The notes under the pieces were generated by a model. The model did not search any database. It had not been told where the DNA came from and saw only the letters and a list, made by a program, of their open reading frames with translations. This document shows, one piece after another, positions 1 through 5,911 of a DNA stretch of 6,052 nucleotides. The stretch lies in assembly GCA_937975525.1 (NCBI GenBank), contig CALJUJ010000271.1, positions 1 through 6,052 of the forward strand, given 5' to 3'. This stretch comes from an uncultured bacterium (GTDB lineage: Bacteria > Desulfobacterota > Binatia > HRBIN30). Made by a program: the position numbers and the translations under genes. Position 1 is the first letter of the stretch. Every line of letters starts with the position of its first letter.

Positions 1-394
1 CGTAGGTCGGCACGGGCGGGTACCACAAATTCCGGTCGGCGAGTGCAGCGGTCAGGTCGCGCAGGACCAGGCCGGGGCCGACGACGGCGCGATCACATTG
101 TACCGAATCGATGGACGCGAGGTTCGCGGTCGAGACGACGCGGGCGCCGCAGGGTGTCGCGCCGCCGGTGAGCGAGGACTGTGCACCGACACAGAGCAGC
201 GCAGGAGCACCGGCCACGACGTCGGCGAGCTGCCTCTCGCTCGCGGGAAGGCATACGCCTGAGGCGCGTCCTCCCGGGGTATGAGCAGCGTCCTGGAGGA
301 AGCTGGCGACGACCTCAGGGTCGGTCGTGCAGCGAGCCGAACCGCCGGGGCCTTGCGGCGCCCGCGTTCGAACGACGTGGCGTGGCAACGCCAT
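1..394 (-). CDS. FAD-linked oxidase (FAD_binding_4 family), N-terminal part, runs off the left edge
   Basis: A frame open from the ATG at 394 to the window edge encodes 131 residues of an FAD-binding oxidoreductase of the GlcD/FAD-linked oxidase type. Seen: DAAHTPGG at about residues 35-42, then LPASERQLADVV (49-60), the flavin phosphate-binding loop region VGAQSSLTGGATPCG (69-83), AVVGPGLVLRDLTAAL (103-118) and YPPVPTY (125-131), all in family order. Family knowledge: such proteins oxidise hydroxy acids or related substrates with bound FAD; the substrate cannot be inferred because the C-terminal half is missing. The start is the only ATG after the in-frame stop TAG at 406-404; its ribosome-binding site is weak. 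It lies 110 nt downstream of the GT60-PqqD-kinase gene on the same strand, so it may be the last operon gene or an unrelated neighbour. Confidence 0.85.
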   Translation of the reverse strand, partial: MALPRHVVRTRAPQGPGGSARCTTDPEVVASFLQDAAHTPGGRASGVCLPASERQLADVVAGAPALLCVGAQSSLTGGATPCGARVVSTANLASIDSVQCDRAVVGPGLVLRDLTAALADRNLWYPPVPTY

Positions 395-504
395 GCTCGA
401 AGACTACTGAGGGCGCCGGCTCCGGACAAACGGACGCCTGCAGGAGCCTGTTGGCGACGACCCGGCTGCAGACGGCCCCAACGGGGCTCGCCCGAACGCC
501 GACG
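395..504. other. Intergenic gap with small GC-rich hairpin
   Basis: This gap separates the three-domain gene from the FAD oxidase gene. About 17 nt after the upstream stop, the minus-strand RNA can form a 5-6 bp stem with a 3-nt loop (GGCCCC at 474-479 against GGGGCT at 483-488, with one G.U pair). No U-run follows, so it is not a classical intrinsic terminator. An ATG at 508 overlaps the upstream stop as ATGA and opens a 34-codon frame ending at 404. Its product is Arg/Pro/Ser-rich and unrecognisable, and I do not call it a gene. Confidence 0.3.
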
Positions 505-2745
505 TCATGGGGGCGGGCGCCACACCTGGCCTTCGGGGGTGGATTCGATGGTGAGATCGTTGGCCCCGCCGCACAGCTGCAGAATCGCCCGCGCGGAAGC
601 GTCCAGATCGCTGCCAACCATCTCCCAACATTCGAGGTGTTCGACCGTGTTCACGAGCGTTGCCGCTCGGTCCAGGTCAAACGGCTTGGGGATGCCGACA
701 CACTCGTCGAGCAGACGGCCGAGGGCTGCTGAACGTGTCACGGGCCGAAGCTCGAGCGGCGCTCCGGGGCGGTAGCGGGGGAAGATCAGGAGCGCTGGAG
801 TCTCGCCGGCATCGGGAGCGGCACGGGACGCGGCCGAGGGCGGCAGGTATCGGACCTCCTTGTCGTCCTCGCGGTGGTGCAGCGGCAGGGTCGACAGGTC
901 GGGGAAGTACGGGGCCAGCATGCCTTCGCCGCCCGCCTTGATGCACAGGCTCAGCGGCACCGGCCGCACGAGGCCCGTCACGGAATCGAGGAGGACCACT
1001 TCATCCGAGAAGTAGGTGCAGCCTGCAGCCATCAGCCGCGCCACGAGCGACGTCTTCCCGGACCCACTTGGTCCGGGCAACAACACGAGCCGACCCTTGC
1101 GGACCAAGGCGCCCGAGTGCAGATGCAGGATGTGATCTTGTCGTCGTATCGCCTCATCGAGTAGCGTGAACTTCAGTCGCGGTGCGACCTGGAGCAGCGA
1201 CGTCGTCACCAACCGCTGCTCGTTCTTCGAATAGACGTAGAAGAAGCTCTGGATACGAGCTGCGGTGATCGTGTGGTCGGCGGTGGATGGTGACTCGGCT
1301 TCGAGGTTCGCAAGCACCGGGTGGACGTACTGTTCCAGCGATGCGTCGCTGTAGCGGACCCTGAACGTCACGCCCAGGAGGCGATAGAAGCGTTCGCTGA
1401 AACGGTAGTACGGGGCGTCGAAGCGCGGCGGCGGAGCGGGTCGGGCGGGAGGGGCGGTGGGTGCCGGTGGATCGTCGGGTGGGCTGCCGGCGTCGATGAG
1501 CACACCCTGGCTCCGCCACTGATTCGCCACTCGAGCGAGCTCTTCTCGTGCGGAGTCCAGGCTCAGGCCACGTCGTTGAGCCAGGCCTTCGGCGACCGAG
1601 GGCCAGTCGGGGGGTGCGGCACCTTCCATCAGCATGCACCACAGCAGCGTCGCCGCCTCGTTGAGTCGATAGAACTCGCCAGTGGCGCTCGAAAACAAGA
1701 ACCCCGTGTCGTCGAGGATGAACAACTCCAGGCCCGGCGCCGGTCGCCAAGCGGGGTCGAGTCGAAGGTCCTCCGTAGGGGATCCTCGCCGGACGAAAGG
1801 GAAACGGCGGGCCCATTCGGTCAGGCAGCGGCCCGAAAAGCTCACGCCGCCGAACGCTTCGTACTCGGCGAGGCTGCGCCGTGTGCCGAGCCCGAATTCG
1901 CCCAGTGCGGCCACCTCCTCGGGGCTACAGCTGTCGGGTTCGCAGAGGGCCTTCATGCGCTGCATCGTGCGTGCGTGCAGCTCAGCGCTGTCGGCGGAGT
2001 CGTTCCAATGGCGCGAGGATTCCACCCGATTGTAGTAGTGGTAGATGACCGTTTCGTGCGGCGAGAACATGTCGAATCCGTGTGTCCAAATGCGCATCGC
2101 CAGGCTGGGTTCTTCGCCATTGAAGTAGATTTGTTCGTCGAACGGCACGTCGCGCAGAAGGCGCGAAGAGCCGAAGATGAACCCTCCCGCCACGGCCGCA
2201 GTGGGGAGGGGGTGTCCGACTTCGACGTTCTCCGGCACCGGCTCGCACCCCATCTCGAGGACGCTTCCCGGCAGGAAGCGCCGAAAGCACTGGACGTGCG
2301 GGCGGCCTGGTTGCGGCAGATTGTCGGGTGGGGTGTAGCCCGGCGGATAGATCGACAGGACGGGGTCGGGGGAGTCGCAGGCGGCCAGCATCCCGAGCAT
2401 TCGTTCGTCCCAATCGGGCACGAAGCGCATGTGACTGTCGATCTGCAGGCTGTACTCCTCGCCCTGCCAAAGGCTCCGAGCATGCTGGCGCGCCCAGCCC
2501 AACCCCCTCGCTTCACGGATATGGAAGTGTAGCTCGCGCACCTGATCCGGCCGTGCACGTACGAGGAAGCAGTCCTCATCTTCCTCGGGAAGTGTTTGCC
2601 AGCAAATCCCCACGAAGATGCGATCCGGACGCTTGGCCTTCTCGAACAGGTCCTTGACGGTCCATTGGCACTCGCGATCGCGGTAGCTGGGGATGTGAAC
2701 GAAGATGCGCGGCTCGTGGGCGACGTCAGATGGTGAACGAGGCAT
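505..2745 (-). CDS. GT60-type glycosyltransferase / PqqD-like / HprK-related kinase fusion protein (746 aa)
   Basis: Three domains lie in one uninterrupted frame. Residues ~11-290 match GT60 (Pfam GlcNAc, Skp1 hydroxyproline GlcNAc-transferase type): IFVHIPSYRD (14-23), EARGLGWARQHARSLW (78-93), the QIDSHMRF metal/nucleotide-sugar motif (101-108) and EEPSLAMRIWTHGFDMFSPH (211-230). Residues ~327-418 look like PqqD, with YRLNEAATLLW (359-369). A Pro-rich linker (~421-440) leads to an HprK-related kinase domain (~442-730) with LHSGALV (542-548), Walker A GPSGSGKTS (558-566), SDEVVLLD (580-587) and IFPRY (654-658). Known: PqqD-like domains bind RiPP leaders; HprK relatives phosphorylate Ser in some lasso peptides. 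Inferred: leader-guided glycosylation and phosphorylation in the cytoplasm. The ATG at 2745 is preferred (GAGGA 11 nt upstream), overlapping the GT25 gene by 20 nt; an ATG at 2763 is the alternative. The longer frame to 2940 is only a shadow of that gene. Confidence 0.9.
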   Translation of the reverse strand: MPRSPSDVAHEPRIFVHIPSYRDRECQWTVKDLFEKAKRPDRIFVGICWQTLPEEDEDCFLVRARPDQVRELHFHIREARGLGWARQHARSLWQGEEYSLQIDSHMRFVPDWDERMLGMLAACDSPDPVLSIYPPGYTPPDNLPQPGRPHVQCFRRFLPGSVLEMGCEPVPENVEVGHPLPTAAVAGGFIFGSSRLLRDVPFDEQIYFNGEEPSLAMRIWTHGFDMFSPHETVIYHYYNRVESSRHWNDSADSAELHARTMQRMKALCEPDSCSPEEVAALGEFGLGTRRSLAEYEAFGGVSFSGRCLTEWARRFPFVRRGSPTEDLRLDPAWRPAPGLELFILDDTGFLFSSATGEFYRLNEAATLLWCMLMEGAAPPDWPSVAEGLAQRRGLSLDSAREELARVANQWRSQGVLIDAGSPPDDPPAPTAPPARPAPPPRFDAPYYRFSERFYRLLGVTFRVRYSDASLEQYVHPVLANLEAESPSTADHTITAARIQSFFYVYSKNEQRLVTTSLLQVAPRLKFTLLDEAIRRQDHILHLHSGALVRKGRLVLLPGPSGSGKTSLVARLMAAGCTYFSDEVVLLDSVTGLVRPVPLSLCIKAGGEGMLAPYFPDLSTLPLHHREDDKEVRYLPPSAASRAAPDAGETPALLIFPRYRPGAPLELRPVTRSAALGRLLDECVGIPKPFDLDRAATLVNTVEHLECWEMVGSDLDASARAILQLCGGANDLTIESTPEGQVWRPPP

Positions 2746-3343
2746 GGTCGGCTGGATCCTCATAGGGCAAAAGCGAAGCCAACGTCGCGATTCTGGGGAC
2801 GAGCACGATGTTGTCGGCCAGCGTCGCGAAGTAGGTCTCGAGCGACGACGCGGATTGCAGCCAGTTGTGGACGCCGTCGAAATCCGCGGGGACGTCGGCG
2901 AGGATCTTCTCGAACACACGTTGGTGGTGAGCAAGGGCATGCACGAAGCCGAAGCAATCGCCCGTGCGCCAGTGGGTGAGGCCGGGGCGCGCGAGCAGCT
3001 CGCCGGTCCTCGGTACGCCGCCGAGACGACAAGTCCGCCATTCGACGCGGTCGAGCTCGCCCGCAGCTGCCTGGATCACCGCGCAGCTGCGGTCGAGAAA
3101 GAGGACGTCCTGCTCGAAGACGAGCACTGAGTGACGACCCGCGGCCTGCGCCTCCGCGATGAGCTGGCGGTGCGACAGTACCTGGCTGACGGCCGGGTTG
3201 CCGGGCGTCGAGACGGCGGTGTGTGCCCGCACCCGGTCCGCAATGCCGAGTTTCGCGAAGCGCGCCTCCATCTTCGTGCGGACCCCGGGTAGGTTCGCTC
3301 GATGGATGCAGCGGATCTCGTCGAAGCAATCGAATGCCGGCAT
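2726..3343 (-). CDS. GT25-like glycosyltransferase (205 aa)
   Basis: This resembles glycosyltransferase family 25 (LPS and collagen galactosyltransferase type). The N-terminus FDEIRCIHRANLPGVRTKME (residues 7-26) fits the opening strand and Arg-rich helix of the family. ARFAKLGIADRVRAHTAV (27-44) follows, then LSHRQLIAEAQAAGRHSVLV (56-75) leading into FEQDVLF (76-82), where the usual acidic motif is E-D-D. Metal and nucleotide-sugar binding is expected there, so the E77-Q78-D79 variant should be noted. GFVHALAHHQRVFEKIL (132-148) matches the later G-Y/F-hydrophobic segment. The ATG is 4 nt after the stop of the GT6-nucleotidyltransferase gene, with a good ribosome-binding site (AAGGA, 7 nt spacing), and the 3' end overlaps the next gene, indicating tight coupling. 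The family call is moderate; donor and acceptor are unknown. By context the acceptor would be the small Thr/Ser/Pro-rich peptide or a sugar already on it. Confidence 0.75.
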   Translation of the reverse strand: MPAFDCFDEIRCIHRANLPGVRTKMEARFAKLGIADRVRAHTAVSTPGNPAVSQVLSHRQLIAEAQAAGRHSVLVFEQDVLFLDRSCAVIQAAAGELDRVEWRTCRLGGVPRTGELLARPGLTHWRTGDCFGFVHALAHHQRVFEKILADVPADFDGVHNWLQSASSLETYFATLADNIVLVPRIATLASLLPYEDPADHASFTI

Positions 3344-3347
3344 CGGA

Positions 3348-5495
3348 CTATCCTTCCAGAGTCGGTCGTGACCAATGACGCCGGTACCAAGGCCGCAGCA
3401 CCGGGTGCAGCGGCCTCAGCGCGTAGTCCACGATCAGCTTCAACGGGTAGTAGGCCCACTCGAGGACGGCCGGGAGCGGCACGAGGTCGTAGTGTTCCGG
3501 GCGCGGCACGAAGATTCTGCGGAAGGCATAGCGAATGCGGTCGCGTCGACGTTCGCGCAGTCGCCAGAGGTAGCGCCTTTGTTCGGCGTCGGTCGGATGG
3601 TGGGTGCAGCCCCGGTGCATGCGCCGCACGACATGGTCGGCGAGCAAACGCGCTCCGCGATCGTTCGCGACTTCGGCGGCGATCGAGTCCGGAACGACCA
3701 GGCCCAGCATCCGCTGCGCCAACAGCAGGCCCAGGTGCAACACACGGCTGCAGCCCTGGCGCGCGGCCAGTACCTGCAGCGTGCGCCAGTTCAAGTCCGG
3801 GCGCGCCACAATCAACGCCGTCAGGTCGCACAGCCACTTGAGCCGGTACCACTGGTGCTTGCCGCCATGCAGGCAGAGCAACAGGACCTCCCACTCGACC
3901 GAGGGTATGCGGCACGGGACGCCCTCGAACTCGCCCGCGTGCGATTCCCGCCAGAGCGCGGCGTAGTCGATTTCGAATGCCTGATGATGCGACGTCAGCG
4001 CCCAATGCGGCTCGACTGGCATGAGCTCGGGATGGAACAAGAGGTATTCGTAGCCGGTGACCCGTTGGCGGGCGATCCTGCGCCGTCCCATGCGCATCGT
4101 GAAGCCGCGTTCGGTGAGGCCTCGCAGGGCGTCGTCGATTCGGTCGCGCGGCAACAGCACGTCCAGGTCGAGGCTGCTGCGTAGCCCGGGCGCACCATGG
4201 AGGTCTCGTGCGAGGCGAGGGCCCTTGTAGCGCATCGCATCGATGCCGGCGGCCGCGAGTTCTTGCAGCCACACGCCTAGCTGGTCGGCCGCGGCAATGC
4301 CGCTGAGGCGTTCGCCCTCGAGATAGATCTCGAGACCTTTTCGCAGCGGGGCGGGAAGCTCGTCGGGTACCCGGTCGATCAGGCGGAAGGCCAGCAGCGG
4401 CGCCACGTCGTGTTCGATGGCGATTGCGATCAACGACTGCCATTGGCCCTCTGTGTGCAGGCCGGCCACGGCGTCGATGACTTCCTCGCGGCTGCCGCCC
4501 GGCCTGCACAGCGTGCACAGGACGGAGAGCGACTCGGGGCGCCGTCCCGTCCCGAGATCCTCAACGGCTGCCGGGTCCGCCGCGATTGAGTCCAGCGCGG
4601 GCGGCAGGATCCGCAAGGGAAGAGTCGATGGGTCGTCGATTCCCAACGCCGGCGCCACCGCGTCCGGTGAAGGAACTACCTTGCCCGCGCGCAGCGAGAT
4701 CGGTTGGTTCCGGCAAGCCAGCAGGGCCTCGTGGTGCTCCCGGAGGTCGAACGACAAGCTGCGGCTGGTTCCCTCCATGCCGCCCTTGTCGCTCACGGCG
4801 AACGGTAGCGCCCGATCGAGGATCACCGCATCGGGACTTCGGCAGTCGTGTAGATACTTGTTGAGGTAGCTCTCGTCGTCCCAGACCGCGTGCAGCCCCT
4901 GCGCTTCATCTCGGTCCGTCATGGCCTTGCAGACCCGGCACAAGCCGAGCAGCACGTCGATCTGCCCGCCCCAGATGCAGCCGTAGTAGTAGAGCAAGCC
5001 TTCGGTTTCGCGACCTACGTTCAGGCAGGCTGCGCTGGCGGGATTGGTCTCGAACGTCGGGTGACCGTAGTCTTCGTACGCGTTGCAGAAGTGCTGCGCC
5101 CCGAAGAGATCGACCGGAGGCAGCCAGTCGTCGCTGAACTCCGAACAGAAGTTGGAGTCGGCATCGATGTAGCAAACCTGCTCGACGCCGTCCGCTCGCA
5201 TCTGCGCTTCGGCCGCCAAGATGCAGCGGTACTTGGACTTGGCAACGGATGGCCAGGCTCGGTGGGCCGTATGCACGTGGCGAACTTCGCTGTTCGCCGG
5301 AAGGTAGGGCGTGGGATCGTTGTCTGAATGGAAATAGAACACGACCCGCCCCGAGCCGCGGAAGTACCGGCGGAACCCCTTGACCAGCCGCAGGCCCAGC
5401 AGAAAGTAGGCGCCCGTGGCCAGCACGACGATGCCGGTCACCGGCGGTTGCCTGCTGTACGCAAGACTGCTTCGGCTAGGACCCGAGACATCCAT
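3348..5495 (-). CDS. GT6 (ABO-type) glycosyltransferase / NTP_transf_5 nucleotidyltransferase fusion protein (715 aa)
   Basis: Residues ~19-250 match glycosyltransferase family 6 (histo-blood-group ABO and alpha-1,3-galactosyltransferase family): GIVVLATGAY (21-30), RAWPSVAKSKYR (79-90), DAD (111-113) at the DXD position, YYYGCIWGGQIDVLLGLCR (169-187) and AVWDDESYLNKYL (203-215), whose Glu208 aligns with the catalytic Glu. GT6 enzymes add Gal or GalNAc with retention of configuration. After a linker (~250-320), residues ~322-700 match the uncharacterised nucleotidyltransferase family NTP_transf_5 (Pol-beta fold): AMRYKGPRLARDLHG (420-434), then RSSLDLDVLLP (439-449) with the paired Asp443/Asp445, and the family's C-terminal PLPAVLEWAYYPLKLIVDY region (673-691). 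The ATG at 5495 has AGGA 9 nt upstream. The nucleotidyltransferase half belongs to the same cassette as the HprK and PqqD parts encoded downstream. Which substrate each half uses is inferred from context only. Confidence 0.88.
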   Translation of the reverse strand: MDVSGPSRSSLAYSRQPPVTGIVVLATGAYFLLGLRLVKGFRRYFRGSGRVVFYFHSDNDPTPYLPANSEVRHVHTAHRAWPSVAKSKYRCILAAEAQMRADGVEQVCYIDADSNFCSEFSDDWLPPVDLFGAQHFCNAYEDYGHPTFETNPASAACLNVGRETEGLLYYYGCIWGGQIDVLLGLCRVCKAMTDRDEAQGLHAVWDDESYLNKYLHDCRSPDAVILDRALPFAVSDKGGMEGTSRSLSFDLREHHEALLACRNQPISLRAGKVVPSPDAVAPALGIDDPSTLPLRILPPALDSIAADPAAVEDLGTGRRPESLSVLCTLCRPGGSREEVIDAVAGLHTEGQWQSLIAIAIEHDVAPLLAFRLIDRVPDELPAPLRKGLEIYLEGERLSGIAAADQLGVWLQELAAAGIDAMRYKGPRLARDLHGAPGLRSSLDLDVLLPRDRIDDALRGLTERGFTMRMGRRRIARQRVTGYEYLLFHPELMPVEPHWALTSHHQAFEIDYAALWRESHAGEFEGVPCRIPSVEWEVLLLCLHGGKHQWYRLKWLCDLTALIVARPDLNWRTLQVLAARQGCSRVLHLGLLLAQRMLGLVVPDSIAAEVANDRGARLLADHVVRRMHRGCTHHPTDAEQRRYLWRLRERRRDRIRYAFRRIFVPRPEHYDLVPLPAVLEWAYYPLKLIVDYALRPLHPVLRPWYRRHWSRPTLEG

Positions 5496-5567
5496 CGGGC
5501 TCGGTCCTGTTCCTCCGTCCGTATGCCAACCTCAGGCACACGGTCATCGTTCACGGAGGAGCGATGG
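5496..5567 (-). promoter_or_regulatory. Intercistronic RNA hairpin between the peptide gene and the enzyme genes
   Basis: In minus-strand RNA, CCGUGUGCC (5543-5535) pairs with GGCAUACGG (5527-5519) around a 7-nt loop, giving a 9 bp stem with a single G.U wobble. The wobble becomes an A.C mismatch on the other strand, consistent with function as RNA on the gene strand. No U-tract follows, so a leaky attenuator or an RNA-processing or stability element is more likely than a full terminator. Such elements often let a precursor-peptide transcript outnumber the enzyme transcripts. The ribosome-binding sequence of the next gene (GGAGGAACAGGA) begins a few bases after the stem. Confidence 0.45.
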
Positions 5568-5795
5568 TCACCCTGGGGGAGAGGTCGTCGGCGCGGGGGG
5601 CCTGGTCGTATTCATCGATACTACCGTAGACGTCGTCGTGCCTCCACCGCCGTAGCCGTTGGCGAAGGCGGGTTTGGCGCCGGACTGCAGAAGCAGGATG
5701 ACGGCCGGGGCCGCCGCGGCGTGGGCGGCGCTGCTCTTCAAGAACTCCCGCCGCCGCTGCGCGTGCGCCTCGAGAATCTCTTTGGGTTTTGGCAT
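5568..5795 (-). CDS. Small Tat-signal, Thr/Ser/Pro-rich secreted peptide; candidate glycopeptide precursor (75 aa)
   Basis: The N-terminus starts MPKPKEILEAHAQRRREFLK; RREFLK (residues 15-20) is an exact twin-arginine R-R-x-F-L-K motif. A modest Ala/Leu-rich hydrophobic stretch (~23-38) and KPAFA|N at 41-46, a plausible signal peptidase I site, complete a Tat signal. The predicted mature part (46-75) is about 30 residues: NGYGGGG followed by a tail with 8 Thr, 3 Ser and 5 Pro, no Cys, and only one charged side chain (Arg65), ending TTSPPG. Such a tail suits O-glycosylation, and the next three genes encode glycosyltransferases. I infer that this is the operon's modified product, with residues 1-45 serving as both leader and export signal. 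The ATG at 5795 is chosen because the Tat motif sits at the usual distance and AAAGGGGG lies 12 nt upstream; the frame stays open further upstream but overlaps the promoter. It matches no named family that I recognise. Confidence 0.75.
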   Translation of the reverse strand: MPKPKEILEAHAQRRREFLKSSAAHAAAAPAVILLLQSGAKPAFANGYGGGGTTTSTVVSMNTTRPPAPTTSPPG

Positions 5796-5815
5796 GTTGA
5801 TGGTCAACCCCCTTT
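5796..5815 (-). promoter_or_regulatory. Ribosome-binding site of the peptide gene with a hairpin before the start codon
   Basis: Read on the minus strand, AAAGGGGG (5815-5808) acts as Shine-Dalgarno, followed by a perfect inverted repeat GTTGA-CCA-TCAAC (5808-5796) ending exactly at the ATG. The 12-nt linear spacing is long, but folding the 5 bp stem would bring the purine run close to the start codon. It could alternatively be a small operator. Confidence 0.45.
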
Positions 5816-5883
5816 CTCGAACTGTATCCGGTGAGCAACGAAACGTAGAGGTGCACCCTCCTCGATCCGTTACGCGCCGCCGC

Positions 5884-5911
5884 TTAATAGCAAAACAGAC
5901 CGGGCTTTCAA
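5884..5911 (-). promoter_or_regulatory. Sigma70-like promoter for the peptide and glycosyltransferase operon
   Basis: On the minus strand TTGAAA (5911-5906) is followed after 16 nt by TATTAA (5889-5884), preceded by TGC, giving an extended -10 (TGCTATTAA). The stretch is locally AT-rich within GC-rich DNA. Transcription would start near 5877, leaving an ~80 nt untranslated leader before the ATG at 5795. No comparable promoter was seen in front of the three downstream genes, which are closely packed. Consensus match is by eye. Confidence 0.5.

Noticed and set aside
52..429. Minus-strand frame of 125 codons at the left end
   Set aside because: Its product is Arg/Ser/Pro-rich noise. The frame open from 394 encodes a recognisable FAD-linked oxidase over the same bases.
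404..508. 34-codon frame starting at an ATGA overlap with the fusion gene stop
   Set aside because: The overlap looks like translational coupling, but the product is short, Arg/Pro/Ser-rich and unrecognised.
1321..2532. Plus-strand open frame of 403 codons
   Set aside because: It is antisense to the GT60-PqqD part of the fusion gene. The translation is Arg/Ala/His-rich with no recognisable domain, as expected from high-GC shadow frames.
2746..2940. N-terminal extension of the three-domain fusion protein
   Set aside because: The extra 65 residues are Ser/Arg/Thr-rich low-complexity sequence and overlap the GT25 coding region. The GT60 motif begins soon after the ATG at 2745, which has a ribosome-binding site.
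3076..4518. Minus-strand open frame of 480 codons overlapping the GT6 and GT25 genes
   Set aside because: The product is an Arg/Ala/Pro-rich shadow without motifs, while the competing frames carry clear family motifs over the same bases.
5563..5625. Plus-strand 20-codon frame after GGAGGAGCGATG
   Set aside because: The ribosome-binding site looks strong, but the peptide is very short, antisense to the precursor 3' end and featureless.
5551..5856. Minus-strand GTG-started frame overlapping the peptide gene
   Set aside because: The GGAGG abuts the GTG with almost no spacing, and the product is Arg-rich. The Tat-signal peptide in the neighbouring frame is the better gene.
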